Positions 18,176 through 30,035 of a DNA stretch of 64,000 nt are shown one piece after another (the first letter of the stretch is position 1; each line of letters starts with the position of its first letter). The DNA comes from Microglena sp. YARC (Eukaryota > Chlorophyta > Chlorophyceae > Chlamydomonadales > Chlamydomonadaceae): positions 125,113,233 through 125,177,232 of the forward strand of contig CM039462.1 of NCBI GenBank assembly GCA_022414725.1, given 5' to 3'. The translations under genes were made by a program, and so were the position numbers. The notes beneath the pieces are model-generated. The model saw nothing but the letters and a program-made list of their open reading frames with translations. It did no database searches and had not been told where the DNA came from.

Positions 18176-20741
18176 TATCTACGTAACCGGCTGCCCGATC
18201 AGGGTGACAAGACTCTATACGAGTTGTTCTTTGGGGTTCTACCTGATGTATCGTTATTGCGCGTGTTCGGGTGCCCATGCTATGTTACCTTAGTGAATGG
18301 GAAGAAGCGCAATAAGCTTGACGAAAGGGCGTTATCTGGTAGACTGGTTGGGTATTCTCTGGTGAGTAAGGGTTATTTTGTTTGGGTTCCGAAGTTGCGC
18401 CAGGTGGTAGAGAGTCGTGATGTGCTCTTCTATGAACAGTTTAGCTATAACTGTATCCATGGGCTCTTTCCCTATGATGGATCTCAGTATTTTTCTCGCA
18501 CCCCTGCCGCTATCATCGGGAAAGGGGCTTGATACTACTGACAATGTCCTGGGCTTTACCAACCCCGATTGTTGACCGCTTTACTGGTCATGGGATGACG
18601 ATGCGTCCCAGGCCAGGTAATGATGGTGCTGTATCGCGTGCGGCGGCATTGGGCCAGGGGGAGTCTGATGTTCCTTCAAGCTCTAATTTATTCGAATCTC
18701 AGGGGTCGCCGGGCCTTTCCTCTGCGCCACGTTTCGTCGGTGAAGTCGTAGGATTAGGACAGCCTCGGTCATAGTGGAACCTAGTACAGGTCCACTTGCC
18801 CACTAGTCGCCACCCCCGTCCACCTATTCGGATAGCTCGCGGGAGTTGTTGATCACTTCACCCCCTGCTATTACCTGGTGGTTTATACCGGACCAGGCAT
18901 TGCGACGATGTGGCCGTCACAGATGATGTGAGTGATGACCTCGAACACTGGTCCGGGTCAGATACTGCGTTATGGCTGGGTGTGTTCCAGTGTACCCAGG
19001 CTTCGACGATTTAGAGGCAAAGGAGGCCGGCCTTGTTCAACCACGCATGAGTGCTGCGCTGGGGCTTTATTACCGGTTACTGCTGATACTGCTGATATCC
19101 CCGCTGCCCATGTACAAGTACACTGCTTGTACGTGGGGGCTTTTATTTCTACCTCTACTGAACTCTCTTATAAAGCTGCAATGTTACCTACCAACCCAGA
19201 CAGAGATCTCTGGCTGCAGGCTATGAAGGATGAGATGGCCTCCCTCCATGCTCATGGCACTTGGGTCCTCACTCCACAGCCTCCTAGGCAGAGGATTCTA
19301 TCTGGCAGATGGTTATTTGTCAAGAAACATGGGGCTGATGGTTCTTTGCGTTTTAAAGCTCGTTTTTGTAGTTCGTGGTTTTCTGCAACGTCCTGGGCTG
19401 GACTACCATGATGTATATGCCCCCGTCTCCTCTAAAGCAGGTCTTCGTGTGCTCCTTGCTGCCATCACTCATAGAAAAATGTTTGTGAGGCAGCTGGACA
19501 TCAAGACTGCATTCTTGAATGCCAAGCTGGAACCTGGTCTGGACCTGTTCTGCTTACCAGCCTGAGGCTTTCATGAACTTGGTCCTGACAATGTTCCCTT
19601 GTGTGCAAGCTAATTAAATCTCTTTATGGTTTGAAGCAGGCACCCAGGGCTTGGAGCAAAGATGTAAAGCAGGTTTTGGTTGCCCACGTTTTACCATGTG
19701 CAAAGCTGGACCTGCTCTGTATTTCAGGAGGGATTCTACTGGTGGGTGGAGCTATGTCCTAACCTATGTGGATGACTTTATCTGTGCTTTTAGTGAGCTG
19801 CATAGGTATGCCTTGCTGATCAAGGCTATGGAAGCAGCTGGGTGGGAAGTCAAGGAAATGGGTGTACCTGTCCAGTTCCTTTCATTGGACATGACTTGTA
19901 CACTTGATTCTGACGGCAGGTGTTGTTAAGATCGACCTCTCCCAGCACTCCTACATTGTTGAGCTTGGTGGAGCAGTTTGGTCTCACTGCTGCTACCAAG
20001 CCCAAGTTTTCAGTTCCCATGTCCAAGTGCACTGTCACTGATCCTCCTGGAGAACCTCTGGCCTCTAATAGCCAGTACCTCTCTCTTGTGGGGGCTTTGC
20101 TGTACCTGGCTACCTGCACAAGGCCTGATATTTTTTTCTTTTGCTGTTAGCTACCTGTCCAGGTTTTCTGCTCAACCCACTGCCCCCCTGTGGGCTGCAG
20201 CCAAGCGCTTGCTTTTGTATTTGAGAGAACATTCCCATCTGGGCATCACTTACACTCACAGCCCTGGTTTCTCTTTTACTGTCTTTAGTGACTCATCCTT
20301 TGCTGATGATGGGTCTGACAGGAGATCTCAGACTGGCTATGCTGTGCTTGCTGGAGGCTGCCTTGTGAATTGGATGAGCAAAAGGCAACCCACTGTTGCT
20401 GTTAGCTCCAGTGAGGCTGAGTATCAGGCCCTGTCTCAGACTGCCAGGAGGTGCAGTGGTTGAAAAAGTTGAGAATTGATCTAGGGCTGCCTTGTGACCT
20501 GGTCACCATTCAGGGTGACAACTTGGGGTCCTTGAGCTGGGCCAATGACTGTCAGCTGCTCCCTCGCAACAAGCACATTGATGTCATCCATCACTATATC
20601 CAGGAGCTGGTGGAGGATGGCCAGGTGGATGTTGCCTATGTTAACACTAAGGACAACTGTGCTGACCCCTTCACCAAGCCCCTTGATCCTATGGTGTTCT
20701 GGCGTTTCATTCGCATGTTTGGAATGACTGCTTCTCCTTAA
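18176..20741 (+). pseudogene. Frameshifted Copia pol: integrase C-part, reverse transcriptase, RNase H
   Basis: Pieces lie in different frames. 18176-18475 matches the C-terminal part of Copia integrase (YLRNRLP, LLRVFGCPCYV, GRLVGYS, SRDVLF). 19140-19565 matches the start of reverse transcriptase (WLQAMKDEMASL, then in another frame RQLDIKTAFLNAKL). 19650-19925 carries the YVDD catalytic box. 20140-20741 carries RNase H (SDSSFADD, SSSEAEYQAL, NKHIDVIHHYI, DPFTKPL). Frame changes occur near 19370, 19570-19650, 19925, 20140 and 20455. The catalytic core of the integrase is missing. No intact polyprotein is encoded. Confidence 0.92.
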
Positions 20742-21117
20742 ACCAAATTTTTGGGTACGTGTATTCTAGAATTTTGGTTACATGTATTCTGGAATTTTTG
20801 GTTACATTTAGAGTTTCTTTAAGTTATCATTGATTGGCATTAGGTTCCTATTCCCGGATCGGGTTTTCTATATACCGTTGTTACCCGACTTTGATATTTA
20901 GTTGTCCTCTTATATCCACTTGGCAAATTTTGATTCTTTGCCTTGCTTCATACCTTCCCTTACACCCTTCGGGTTTTCATTTGAAGTTTCTCTCGATTTT
21001 TATTTTTTTCGGAGTTCTTTGATTTTTTTTTTTTTTGAATTTGTTACATATAGTTCTATGTCACCAGTGCCATAGGTGGAGTAGTACTATTGTATGTCAC
21101 CTGTGTCATAGGTGGAG

Positions 21118-21441
21118 TATCAGCATGTATAGCGGTGCTCTCACGCGTTTTATGACTTGGTGACTACTTATGTACTCCCTTAGAACTATCGGCTCTCCTG
21201 AGCCAGCTTCCCGTGGGACTGAGTCATCTTGAGATGACTCAGTGGCAGCTTCCTGTCACCTACGTCTCCGGTCTGATCTGTACCCTGTTAGGTTCCTGTC
21301 TACCGCCTCCTTTCACCACAGGTGCCCCTTTATGGGTCTCCTGTGTCTGTAACGTTATCCTTGTCTCCGTGTATAGATTGGTGCGTCTGTTCCGCTGCTT
21401 TAATCTACTGTCCACTCTACCGGAGTGATTTCAAGCTGATA
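21118..21441 (+). repeat. 3' LTR of the Copia element
   Basis: 324 bp with the same TATCAGC/GCTGATA ends and bZIP palindrome (21218-21243) as the 5' LTR; two differences in all. Confidence 0.95.
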
Positions 21442-21446
21442 ATGGG

Positions 21447-21559
21447 AGTGGAACTAGGGTGATCCCCCAAGTGTTCCTCTACTAAATACCATTCCATTTA
21501 TGCTATTGGAGTAGGGATCCACCACATATTATGCCCAGGGCAGAAGGGGGGGGGTCTAG

Positions 21560-21602
<43 letters not shown>

Positions 21603-22659
21603 GCCGTAACCAACACGAGTACAACGAAGTACTGAGTGAGACCTCGTGGTAGTTCACTGCTTCTTCTTTTTTGACTGACTTTTTTGACTGACTTTTATTT
21701 TTACTGACTGACTGATCTCCAAGCCCCACCAAACAATGTAACACTGGTGATGATGATTTTTCTATGCTTCAAACATTCCAATGGTCTCAAGACCAACCTC
21801 AATGGATAGGCCTTTTGAAAACCCTGTAAAATGAGCCTAATTAGACACCATAGCACTGAGTGGTGGCTGAGATGGTGGCTGTACAGTGGGTTCCGGAGCC
21901 GGGGGGGGGGGGGGTCTGCACAAGGGTGCCTAAGCACTTTTTTGTGATGGGGTCTAGCACTTTTTTTTTTGCCCCCCCCTGATCAACATCAACATAATTT
22001 GATATTCCGGTCCCTAGTGATGAACCTATCTTTGTGATAAATCTCCAATCTTCTAATCTCGCATCTACGCCAGGGTACTTCAGGTGGACCCCCGGCTGTA
22101 CTGCGTAAAACGCAACAAATTTTATAGCCTGCCTTGTGTGACGCAACGGACTCTTCCTTCTGGTCAACGGGCCCTCCCCACGTGTCCTGCTACGCAGCGG
22201 ACCCTTCGAAGTTGCGTCTGCGACGGAGGACGCAGCGTCCTGAACAACCCGCCGGCATCTAAACTCCTGTTTTCGGGGGCTTCAAGCAGCTTTGTCACAG
22301 AAATGATCTTGCAAAAGGATAGAAGAGGTCCAACTCCAAGAGCTAAAATGCCTTTGCCCGACTTGCCTGCATATTTATTTGCATCAAAATGTAAACTACC
22401 CAAACAAGCTGGAAGGCTGTACAACAATTTGAGCACATCCACAATAGGCACTTGCCACTACTCAAAGTCTGTACAACAAAAACTGTACTGTATTTTACAC
22501 CCCCAGATATTCCACCGCACCTCAGACCTCACCCCACCCTGCCTCAAACCAGACCCCCCCCAACCCCTCGCCATTCGAACTGAATCCTCCGGATCGGGAG
22601 ACCAACCTCCTGGGGTGAAAGTCCTTCCACAACTAAACAAAAGCTACGTTCTTCCAATG
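21447..22659. other. No recognisable gene; CT microsatellite and poly-G
   Basis: A (CT)n tract lies at 21561-21599, a G-run at 21901-21914 and a T-run near 21960. An open frame at 22084-22660 (+) shows no known motif and runs into the satellite. GGTCCCTAGTGATGAAC near 22011 resembles a MITE end. Confidence 0.45.
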
Positions 22660-25600
22660 CCTGCATCCATCTGGTTTTTGCTATGCATGGTCCCAATTGG
22701 GCAGTACAGGGGTCCTGCCCCTAGCAGTACACACGCTTCCATCAGGTTTATGCTATGCATGGTCCTAATTGGGTAGTACAGGGGTCCTGCCCCTAGCAGT
22801 ACACACGCTTCCATCTCATTTACGCAATGCATGGTCCTAATTGGGTAGTACAGGGGTCCTGCCCCTAGCAGTACACACGCTTCCATCTGCTTTATGCTGT
22901 GCATGGTCCTACTTGGGCAGTATAAGGGTCCTGCCCCCTAGCAGTACACACGCTTCCATCAGATTTACGCAAGGCATGGTGCTACTTGGGCAGTACAGGG
23001 GTCCTGCCCCCTAGCAGTACACACTCTTGCTTCTGATTTACGCAATGCATGGTGCTACTTGGGCAGTACAGGGGTCCTGCCCCCTAGCACTACACGCACT
23101 TCCATTAGATTTACGCAATGCATGGTGCTACTTGGGCAGTACAGGGGTCCTGCCCCATTGAAGTACACACGCTTTTATCAGATTAACACAATGCATGGTC
23201 CTATTTGGGAAGTACAGGGGTCCTGCCTCCTTTCAATACGAACGCTTCCATCATATTTATGCAATGCATGGTGCTACTTGGGCAGTACAGGGGTCCTGCC
23301 CCCTTTCAGTACACACACTTCCATCTGATTTACACAATGCATGGTGCTCATTGGAAAGTACGTGGCCCCTACCTCTAGCAGTACACACGCCTCCATCAGA
23401 TTTACGCAATGCATGGTGCTACTTGGGCAGTATAAGGGTCCTGCCCCCTAGCACTACACGCACTTCCATCTAATTTACGCAATGCATGGTGCTACTTGGG
23501 CAGTACAGGGGTCCTGCCCCATTGAAGTACAAATGCTTTTATCAGATTAACACAATGCATGGTCCTATTTGGGAAGTACAGGGGTCCCGCCTCCTTTCAG
23601 TACAAACGCTTCCATCATATTTACGCAATGCATGGTGCTACTTGGGCAGTACAGGGGTCCTGCCCCCTTTCAGTACACACACTTCCATCTGATTTACACA
23701 ATGCATGGTGCTCATTGGAAAGTACGTGGCCCCTACCTCTAGCAGTACACACGCTTCCATCTGATTTACGCAATGCATGGTGCTACTTGGGCAGTATAAG
23801 GGTCCTGCCCCCTAGCAGTACACACGCTTCCATCAGATTTACACAATGCATGGTCCTAATTGGGCAGTACAGGGGTCCTGCCCCCTTTCTGTACACACGC
23901 TTCCATCTGATTTACGCAATGTATGGTGCTACTTGGGCAGTACAGGGGTCCTGCCCCCTAGCTGTACACACGCTTCCATCAGATTTACGCATTGCATGGT
24001 GCTACTTGGGCAGCACAGGGGTCCTGCCCCCTAGCTGTACACATGCTTCCATCAGGTTTACGCAATGCATGGTGCTACTAGGGCAGTACAGGGATCCTGC
24101 CCCCTAGCAGTACACATGCTTCCATCAGATTTACGCAATGCATGGTGCCACTTGGGCAGTACAGGGGTCCTGCCCCCTAGCACTACACGCACTTCCATCT
24201 GATTTACGCAATGCATGGTGCTACTTGAGCAGGACAGGGGTCCTGCCCCCTAGCTGTACACACGCTCCGATCTAATTTACGCAATGCATGGTGCTACTTG
24301 GGCAGTACAGGAGTCCTGCCCCCTAGCACTACACACACTTCCATCTAATTTACGCAATGCATGGTCCTAATTGGGCAGTACAGGGGTCCTGCCGGTAGCA
24401 GTACACGCACTTCAATCTGATTTACGCAATGCATGGTGCTACTTGGGCAGTACAGGGGTCCTGCCCCCTAGCAGTACACACTCTTCCTTCTGAGTTACGC
24501 AATGCATGGTGCTACTTGGGCAGTACAGGGGTCCTGCCCCCTTTCTGTACACACGCTTCCATCAGATTTACGCAATGCATGGTCATAATTGGGCAGTACA
24601 GGGGTCCCGCCTCCTTTCAGTACAAACGCTTCCATCATATTTACGCAATGCATGGTGCTACTTGGGCAGTACAGGGGTCCTGCCCCCTTTCAGTACACAC
24701 ACTTCCATCTGATTTACGCAATGCATGGTGCTAATTGGGAAGTACGTGGCCCCTACCTCTAGCAGTACACACGCTTCCATCTCATTTACGCAATGCATGG
24801 TGCTACTTGGGCAGTACAGGGGTCCTGCCCCCTAGCACTACACGCACTTCCAGCTAATTTACGCAATGCATGGTGCTACTTGGGCAGTACAGGAGTCCTG
24901 CCCCCTAGCACTACACGCACTTCCATCTAATTTACGCAATGCATGGTGCTACTTGGGCAGTATAGGGGGTCCTGCCCCATTGAAGTACAAACGCTTTTAT
25001 CAGATTAACACAATGCATGGTCCTATTTGGGAAGTACAGGGGTCCTGCCTCCTTTTAATACAAACGCTTCCATCATATTCACGCAATGCATGGTGCTACT
25101 TGGGCAGTACAGGGGTCCTGCCCCCTTTCAGTACACACACTTCCATCTGATTTACGCAATGCATGGTGCTAATTGGGAAGTACGTGGCCCCTACCTCTAG
25201 CAGTACACACGCTTCCATCTCATTTACGCAATGCATGGTGCTACTTGGGCAGTATAAGGGTCCTGCCCCCTAGCAGTACGCACGCTTCCATCTCATTTAC
25301 GCAATGCATGGTGCTACTTGGGCAGTATAGGGGGTCCTGCCCCATTGAAGTACAAACGCTTTTATCAGATTAACACAATGCATGGTCCTATTTGGGAAGT
25401 ACAGGGGTCCTGCCTCCTTTTAATACAAACGCTTCCATCATATTTACGCAATGCATGGTGCTACTTGGGCAGTACAGGGGTCCTGCCCCCTTTCAGTACA
25501 CACACTTCCATCTGATTTACACAATGCATGGTGCTCATTGGAAAGTACGTGGCCCCTACCTCTAGCAGTACACACGCTTCCATCTGATTTACGCAATGCA

Positions 25601-28600
25601 TGGTGCTACTTGGGCAGTATAAGGGTCCTGCCCCCTAGCAGTACACACGCTTCCATCAGATTTACACAATGCATGGTCCTAATTGGGCAGTACAGGGGTC
25701 CTGCCCCCTTTCTGTACACACGCTTCCATCTGATTTACGCAATGTATGGTGCTACTTGGGCAGCACAGGGGTCCTGCCCCCTAGCAGTACACATGCTTCC
25801 ATCAGATTTACGCAATGCATGGTGCTACTAGGGCAGTACAGGGGTCCTGCCCCCTAGCAGTAAACATGCTTCCATCAGATTTACGCAATGCATGGTGCTA
25901 ATTGGGAAGTACGTGGCCCCTACCTCTAGCAGTACACACGCTTCCATCTCATTTACGCAATGCATGGTGCTACTTGGGCAGTACAGGGGTCCTGCCCCCT
26001 AGCACTACACGCACTTCCATCTGATTTACGCAATGCATGGTGCTACTTGAGCAGGACAGGGGTCCTGCCCCCTAGCTGTACACACGCTCCGATCTGATTT
26101 ACGCAATGCATGGTGCTACTTGGGCAGTACAGGAGTCCTGCCCCCTAGCACTACACACACTTCCATCTAATTTACGCAATGCATGGTCCTAATTGGGCAG
26201 TACAGGGGTCCTGCCGGTATCGGTACACACGCTTCAATCTGATTTACGCAATGCATGGTGCTACTTGGGCAGTACAGGGGTCCTGCCCCCTAGCAGTACA
26301 CACTCTTCCTTCTGAGTTACGCAATGCATGGTGCTACTTGGGCAGTACAGGGGTCCTGCCCCCTTGCAGTATACACACTTCCATCAGATTTACGCAATGC
26401 ATGGTCCTAATTCGGAAGTACAGGGGTCCTGCCTCCTTTCAATACAAACGCTTCCATCATATTTACGCAATGCATGGTGCTACTTGGGCAGTACAGGGGT
26501 CCTGCCCCCTTTCAGTACACACACTTCCATCTGATTTACACAATGCATGGTGCTCATTGGAAAGTACGTGGCCCCTACCTCTAGCAGTACACACGCTTCC
26601 ATCTGATTTACGCAATGCATGGTGCTACTTGGGCAGTATAAGGGTCCTGCCCCCTAGCAGTACACACGCTTCCATCAGATTTACACAATGCATGGTCCCA
26701 ATTGGGCAGTACAGGGGTCCTGCCCCCTTTCTGTACACACGCTTCCATCTGATTTACGCAATGTATGGTGCTACTTGGGCAGCACAGGGGTCCTGCCCCC
26801 TAGCAGTACACATGCTTCCATCAGATTTACGCAATGCATGGTGCTACTAGGGCAGTACAGGGGTCCTGCCCCCTAGCAGTAAACATGCTTCCATCAGATT
26901 TACGCAATGCATGGTGCTAATTGGGAAGTACGTGGCCCCTACCTCTAGCAGTACACACGCTTCCATCTCATTTACGCAATGCATGGTGCTACTTGGGCAG
27001 TACAGGGGTCCTGCCCCCTAGCACTACACGCACTTCCAGCTAATTTACGCAATGCATGGTGCTACTTGGGCAGTACAGGAGTCCTGCCCCCTAGCACTAC
27101 ACGCACTTCCATCTAATTTACGCAATGCATGGTGCTACTTGGGCAGTATAGGGGGTCCTGCCCCATTGAAGTACAAACGCTTTTATCAGATTAACACAAT
27201 GCATGGTCCTATTTGGGAAGTACAGGGGTCCTGCCTCCTTTTAATACAAACGCTTCCATCATATTCACGCAATGCATGGTGCTACTTGGGCAGTACAGGG
27301 GTCCTGCCCCCTTTCAGTACACACACTTCCATCTGATTTACGCAATGCATGGTGCTAATTGGGAAGTACGTGGCCCCTACCTCTAGCAGTACACACGCTT
27401 CCATCTCATTTACGCAATGCATGGTGCTACTTGGGCAGTATAAGGGTCCTGCCCCCTAGCAGTACGCACGCTTCCATCTCATTTACGCAATGCATGGTGC
27501 TACTTGGGCAGTATAGGGGGTCCTGCCCCATTGAAGTACAAACGCTTTTATCAGATTAAACACAATGCATGGTCCTATTTGGGAAGTACAGGGTCCTGCC
27601 TCCTTTTAATACAAACGCTTCCATCATATTTACGCAATGCATGGTGCTACTTGGGCAGTACAGGGGTCCTGCCCCCTTTCAGTACACACACTTCCATCTG
27701 ATTTACACAATGCATGGTGCTCATTGGAAAGTACGTGGCCCCTACCTCTAGCAGTACACACGCTTCCATCTGATTTACGCAATGCATGGTGCTACTTGGG
27801 CAGTATAAGGGTCCTGCCCCCTAGCAGTACACACGCTTCCATCAGATTTACACAATGCATGGTCCTAATTGGGCAGTACAGGGGTCCTGCCCCCTTTTCT
27901 GTACACACGCTTCCATCTGATTTACGCAATGTATGGTGCTACTTGGGCAGCACAGGGGTCCTGCCCCCTAGCAGTACACATGCTTCCATCAGATTTACGC
28001 AATGCATGGTGCTACTAGGGCAGTACAGGGGTCCTGCCCCCTAGCAGTAAACATGCTTCCATCAGATTTACGCAATGCATGGTGCTAATTGGGAAGTACG
28101 TGGCCCCTACCTCTAGCAGTACACACGCTTCCATCTCATTTACGCAATGCATGGTGCTACTTGGGCAGTACAGGGGTCCTGCCCCCTAGCACTACACGCA
28201 CTTCCATCTGATTTACGCAATGCATGGTGCTACTTGAGCAGGACAGGGGTCCTGCCCCCTAGCTGTACACACGCTCCGATCTGATTTACGCAATGCATGG
28301 TGCTACTTGGGCAGTACAGGAGTCCTGCCCCCTAGCACTACACACACTTCCATCTAATTTACGCAATGCATGGTCCTAATTGGGCAGTACAGGGGTCCTG
28401 CCGGTAGCAGTACACACGCTTCAATCTGATTTACGCAATGCATGGTGCTACTTGGGCAGTACAGGGGTCCTGCCCCCTAGCAGTACACACTCTTCCTTCT
28501 GAGTTACGCAATGCATGGTGCTACTTGGGCAGTACAGGGGTCCTGCCCCCTTTCAGTATACACACTTCCATCAGATTTACGCAATGCATGGTCCTAATTC

Positions 28601-30035
28601 GGAAGTACAGGGGTCCTGCCTCCTTTCAATACAAACGCTTCCATCATATTTATGCAATGCATGGTGCTACTTGGGCAGTACAGGGGTCCTGCCCCCTTTC
28701 AGTACACACACTTCCATCTGATTTACGCAATGCATGGTGCTAATTGGGAAGTACGTGGCCCCTACCTCTAGCAGTACACACGCTTCCATCTCATTTACGC
28801 AATGCATGGTGCTACTTGGGCAGTATAAGGGTTCTGCCCCCTAGCAGTACACACGCTTCCATCTCATTTACGCAATGCATGGTGCTACTTGGGCAGTTTA
28901 AGGGTCCTGCACCCTAGCAGTACACACGCTTCTATCAGATTTACGCAATGCATGGTGCTACTTGGGCAGTACAGGGGTCCTGCCCCCTTGCAGTATACAC
29001 ACTTCCATCAGATTTACGCAATGCATGGTCCTAATTGGGCAGTACAGGGGTCCCGCCTCCTTTCAGTACAAACACTGCCAACAGATTTACGCAATGCATG
29101 GTGCTACTTGGGCAGTACAGGGGTCCTGCCCCCTAGCTGTACACACGCTTCCATCAGATTTACGCAATGCATGGTCCCAATTGGGCAGTACAGGGGTCCT
29201 GCCCCCTAGCAGTACACACGCTTCCATCTGATTTACGCAATGTATGGTGCTACTTGGGCAGTACAGGGGTCCTGCCCCCTAGCAGTACACACACTTCCAT
29301 CAGATTTACGCAAGGCATGGTGCCACTTGGGCAGTACAGGGGTCCTGCCCCCTAGCACTACACACACTTCCATCTGATTTACGCAATGCATGGTGCTACT
29401 TGGGCAGTACAGGGGTCCTGCCCCCTAGCTGTACACACGCTCCGATCTGATTTACGCAATGCATGGTGCTACTTGGGCAGTACAGGAGTCCTGCCCCCTA
29501 GCACTACACACACTTCCATCTAATTTACGCAATGCATGGTGCTACTTGGGCAGTACAGGGATCCTGCCCCCTAGCACTACACACACTTCCATCTGATTTA
29601 CGCAATGCATGGTCCTAATTGGGAGGTGCAGGGGTCCTGCCCCCTAGCAGTACACACGCTTCCATCTGATTTACGCAATGCATGGTGCTACTTGGGCAGT
29701 ACAGGGATCCTGCCCCCTAGCAGTACACACACTTCTATCTGATTTACGCAATGCATGGTGTTACTTGGGCAGTACAGGGGTCCTGCCCCCTAGCAGTACA
29801 CACACTTCTATCTGATTTACGCAATGCATGGTGTTACTTGGGCAGTACAGGAGTCCTGCCCCCTAGCACTACACGCACTTCCATCTGATTTACGCAATGC
29901 AAGGTGCTACTTGGGCAGTACAGGGGTCCTACCACCTAGCTGTACACAAGCCTCCATCTAATTTACGCAATGCATGGTGCTACTTGGGCAGTACAGGGGT
30001 CCTGCCTCCTAGCAGTACACACGCTCCCATCCGCT
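22660..30035. repeat. 7.4-kb satellite of ~74-bp units with higher-order repeats
   Basis: Roughly 100 units containing GATTTACGCAATGCATGGTG, CTACTTGGGCAGTACAGGGG, TCCTGCCCCCTAGCAGTACA and CACGCTTCCATC. Subtypes (for example GGAAGTACGTGGCCCCTACC, or CCCATTGAAGTACAAACGC) recur in order: blocks near 24866-25560 reappear at +2186 (27052-27746), and 25669-25860 at +1019 (26688-26876), showing block duplications. GGGGTCCTGCCCC forms a short hairpin in most units. The open frames (CYLGSTGVLPP type) come from the repeat. Confidence 0.95.

Larger units (their letters stand above)
16517..21441 (+). mobile_element. Ty1/Copia LTR retrotransposon with TATCAGC...GCTGATA termini
   Basis: A 4.9-kb element bounded by LTRs and a perfect 5-bp target duplication ATGGG (16512-16516 and 21442-21446). 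Each LTR starts TATCAGC and ends GCTGATA, an inverted repeat unlike the usual TG...CA. The gene order integrase, reverse transcriptase, RNase H is that of Copia. Gag, protease and the N-terminal and catalytic integrase parts are not recognisable in the ~1.3 kb after the 5' LTR, and pol is frameshifted. A purine-rich AGGTGGAG precedes the 3' LTR and is duplicated about 37 bp upstream. I found no obvious tRNA-type primer-binding site after the 5' LTR. Confidence 0.95.

Noticed and set aside
22084..22776. 230-codon plus-strand frame
   Set aside because: No recognisable motif, and the last third is satellite; insufficient to call a gene.
22644..30030. Many CYLGSTGVLPP-type frames
   Set aside because: Translations of the ~74-bp satellite; frame changes with every unit-length variant.
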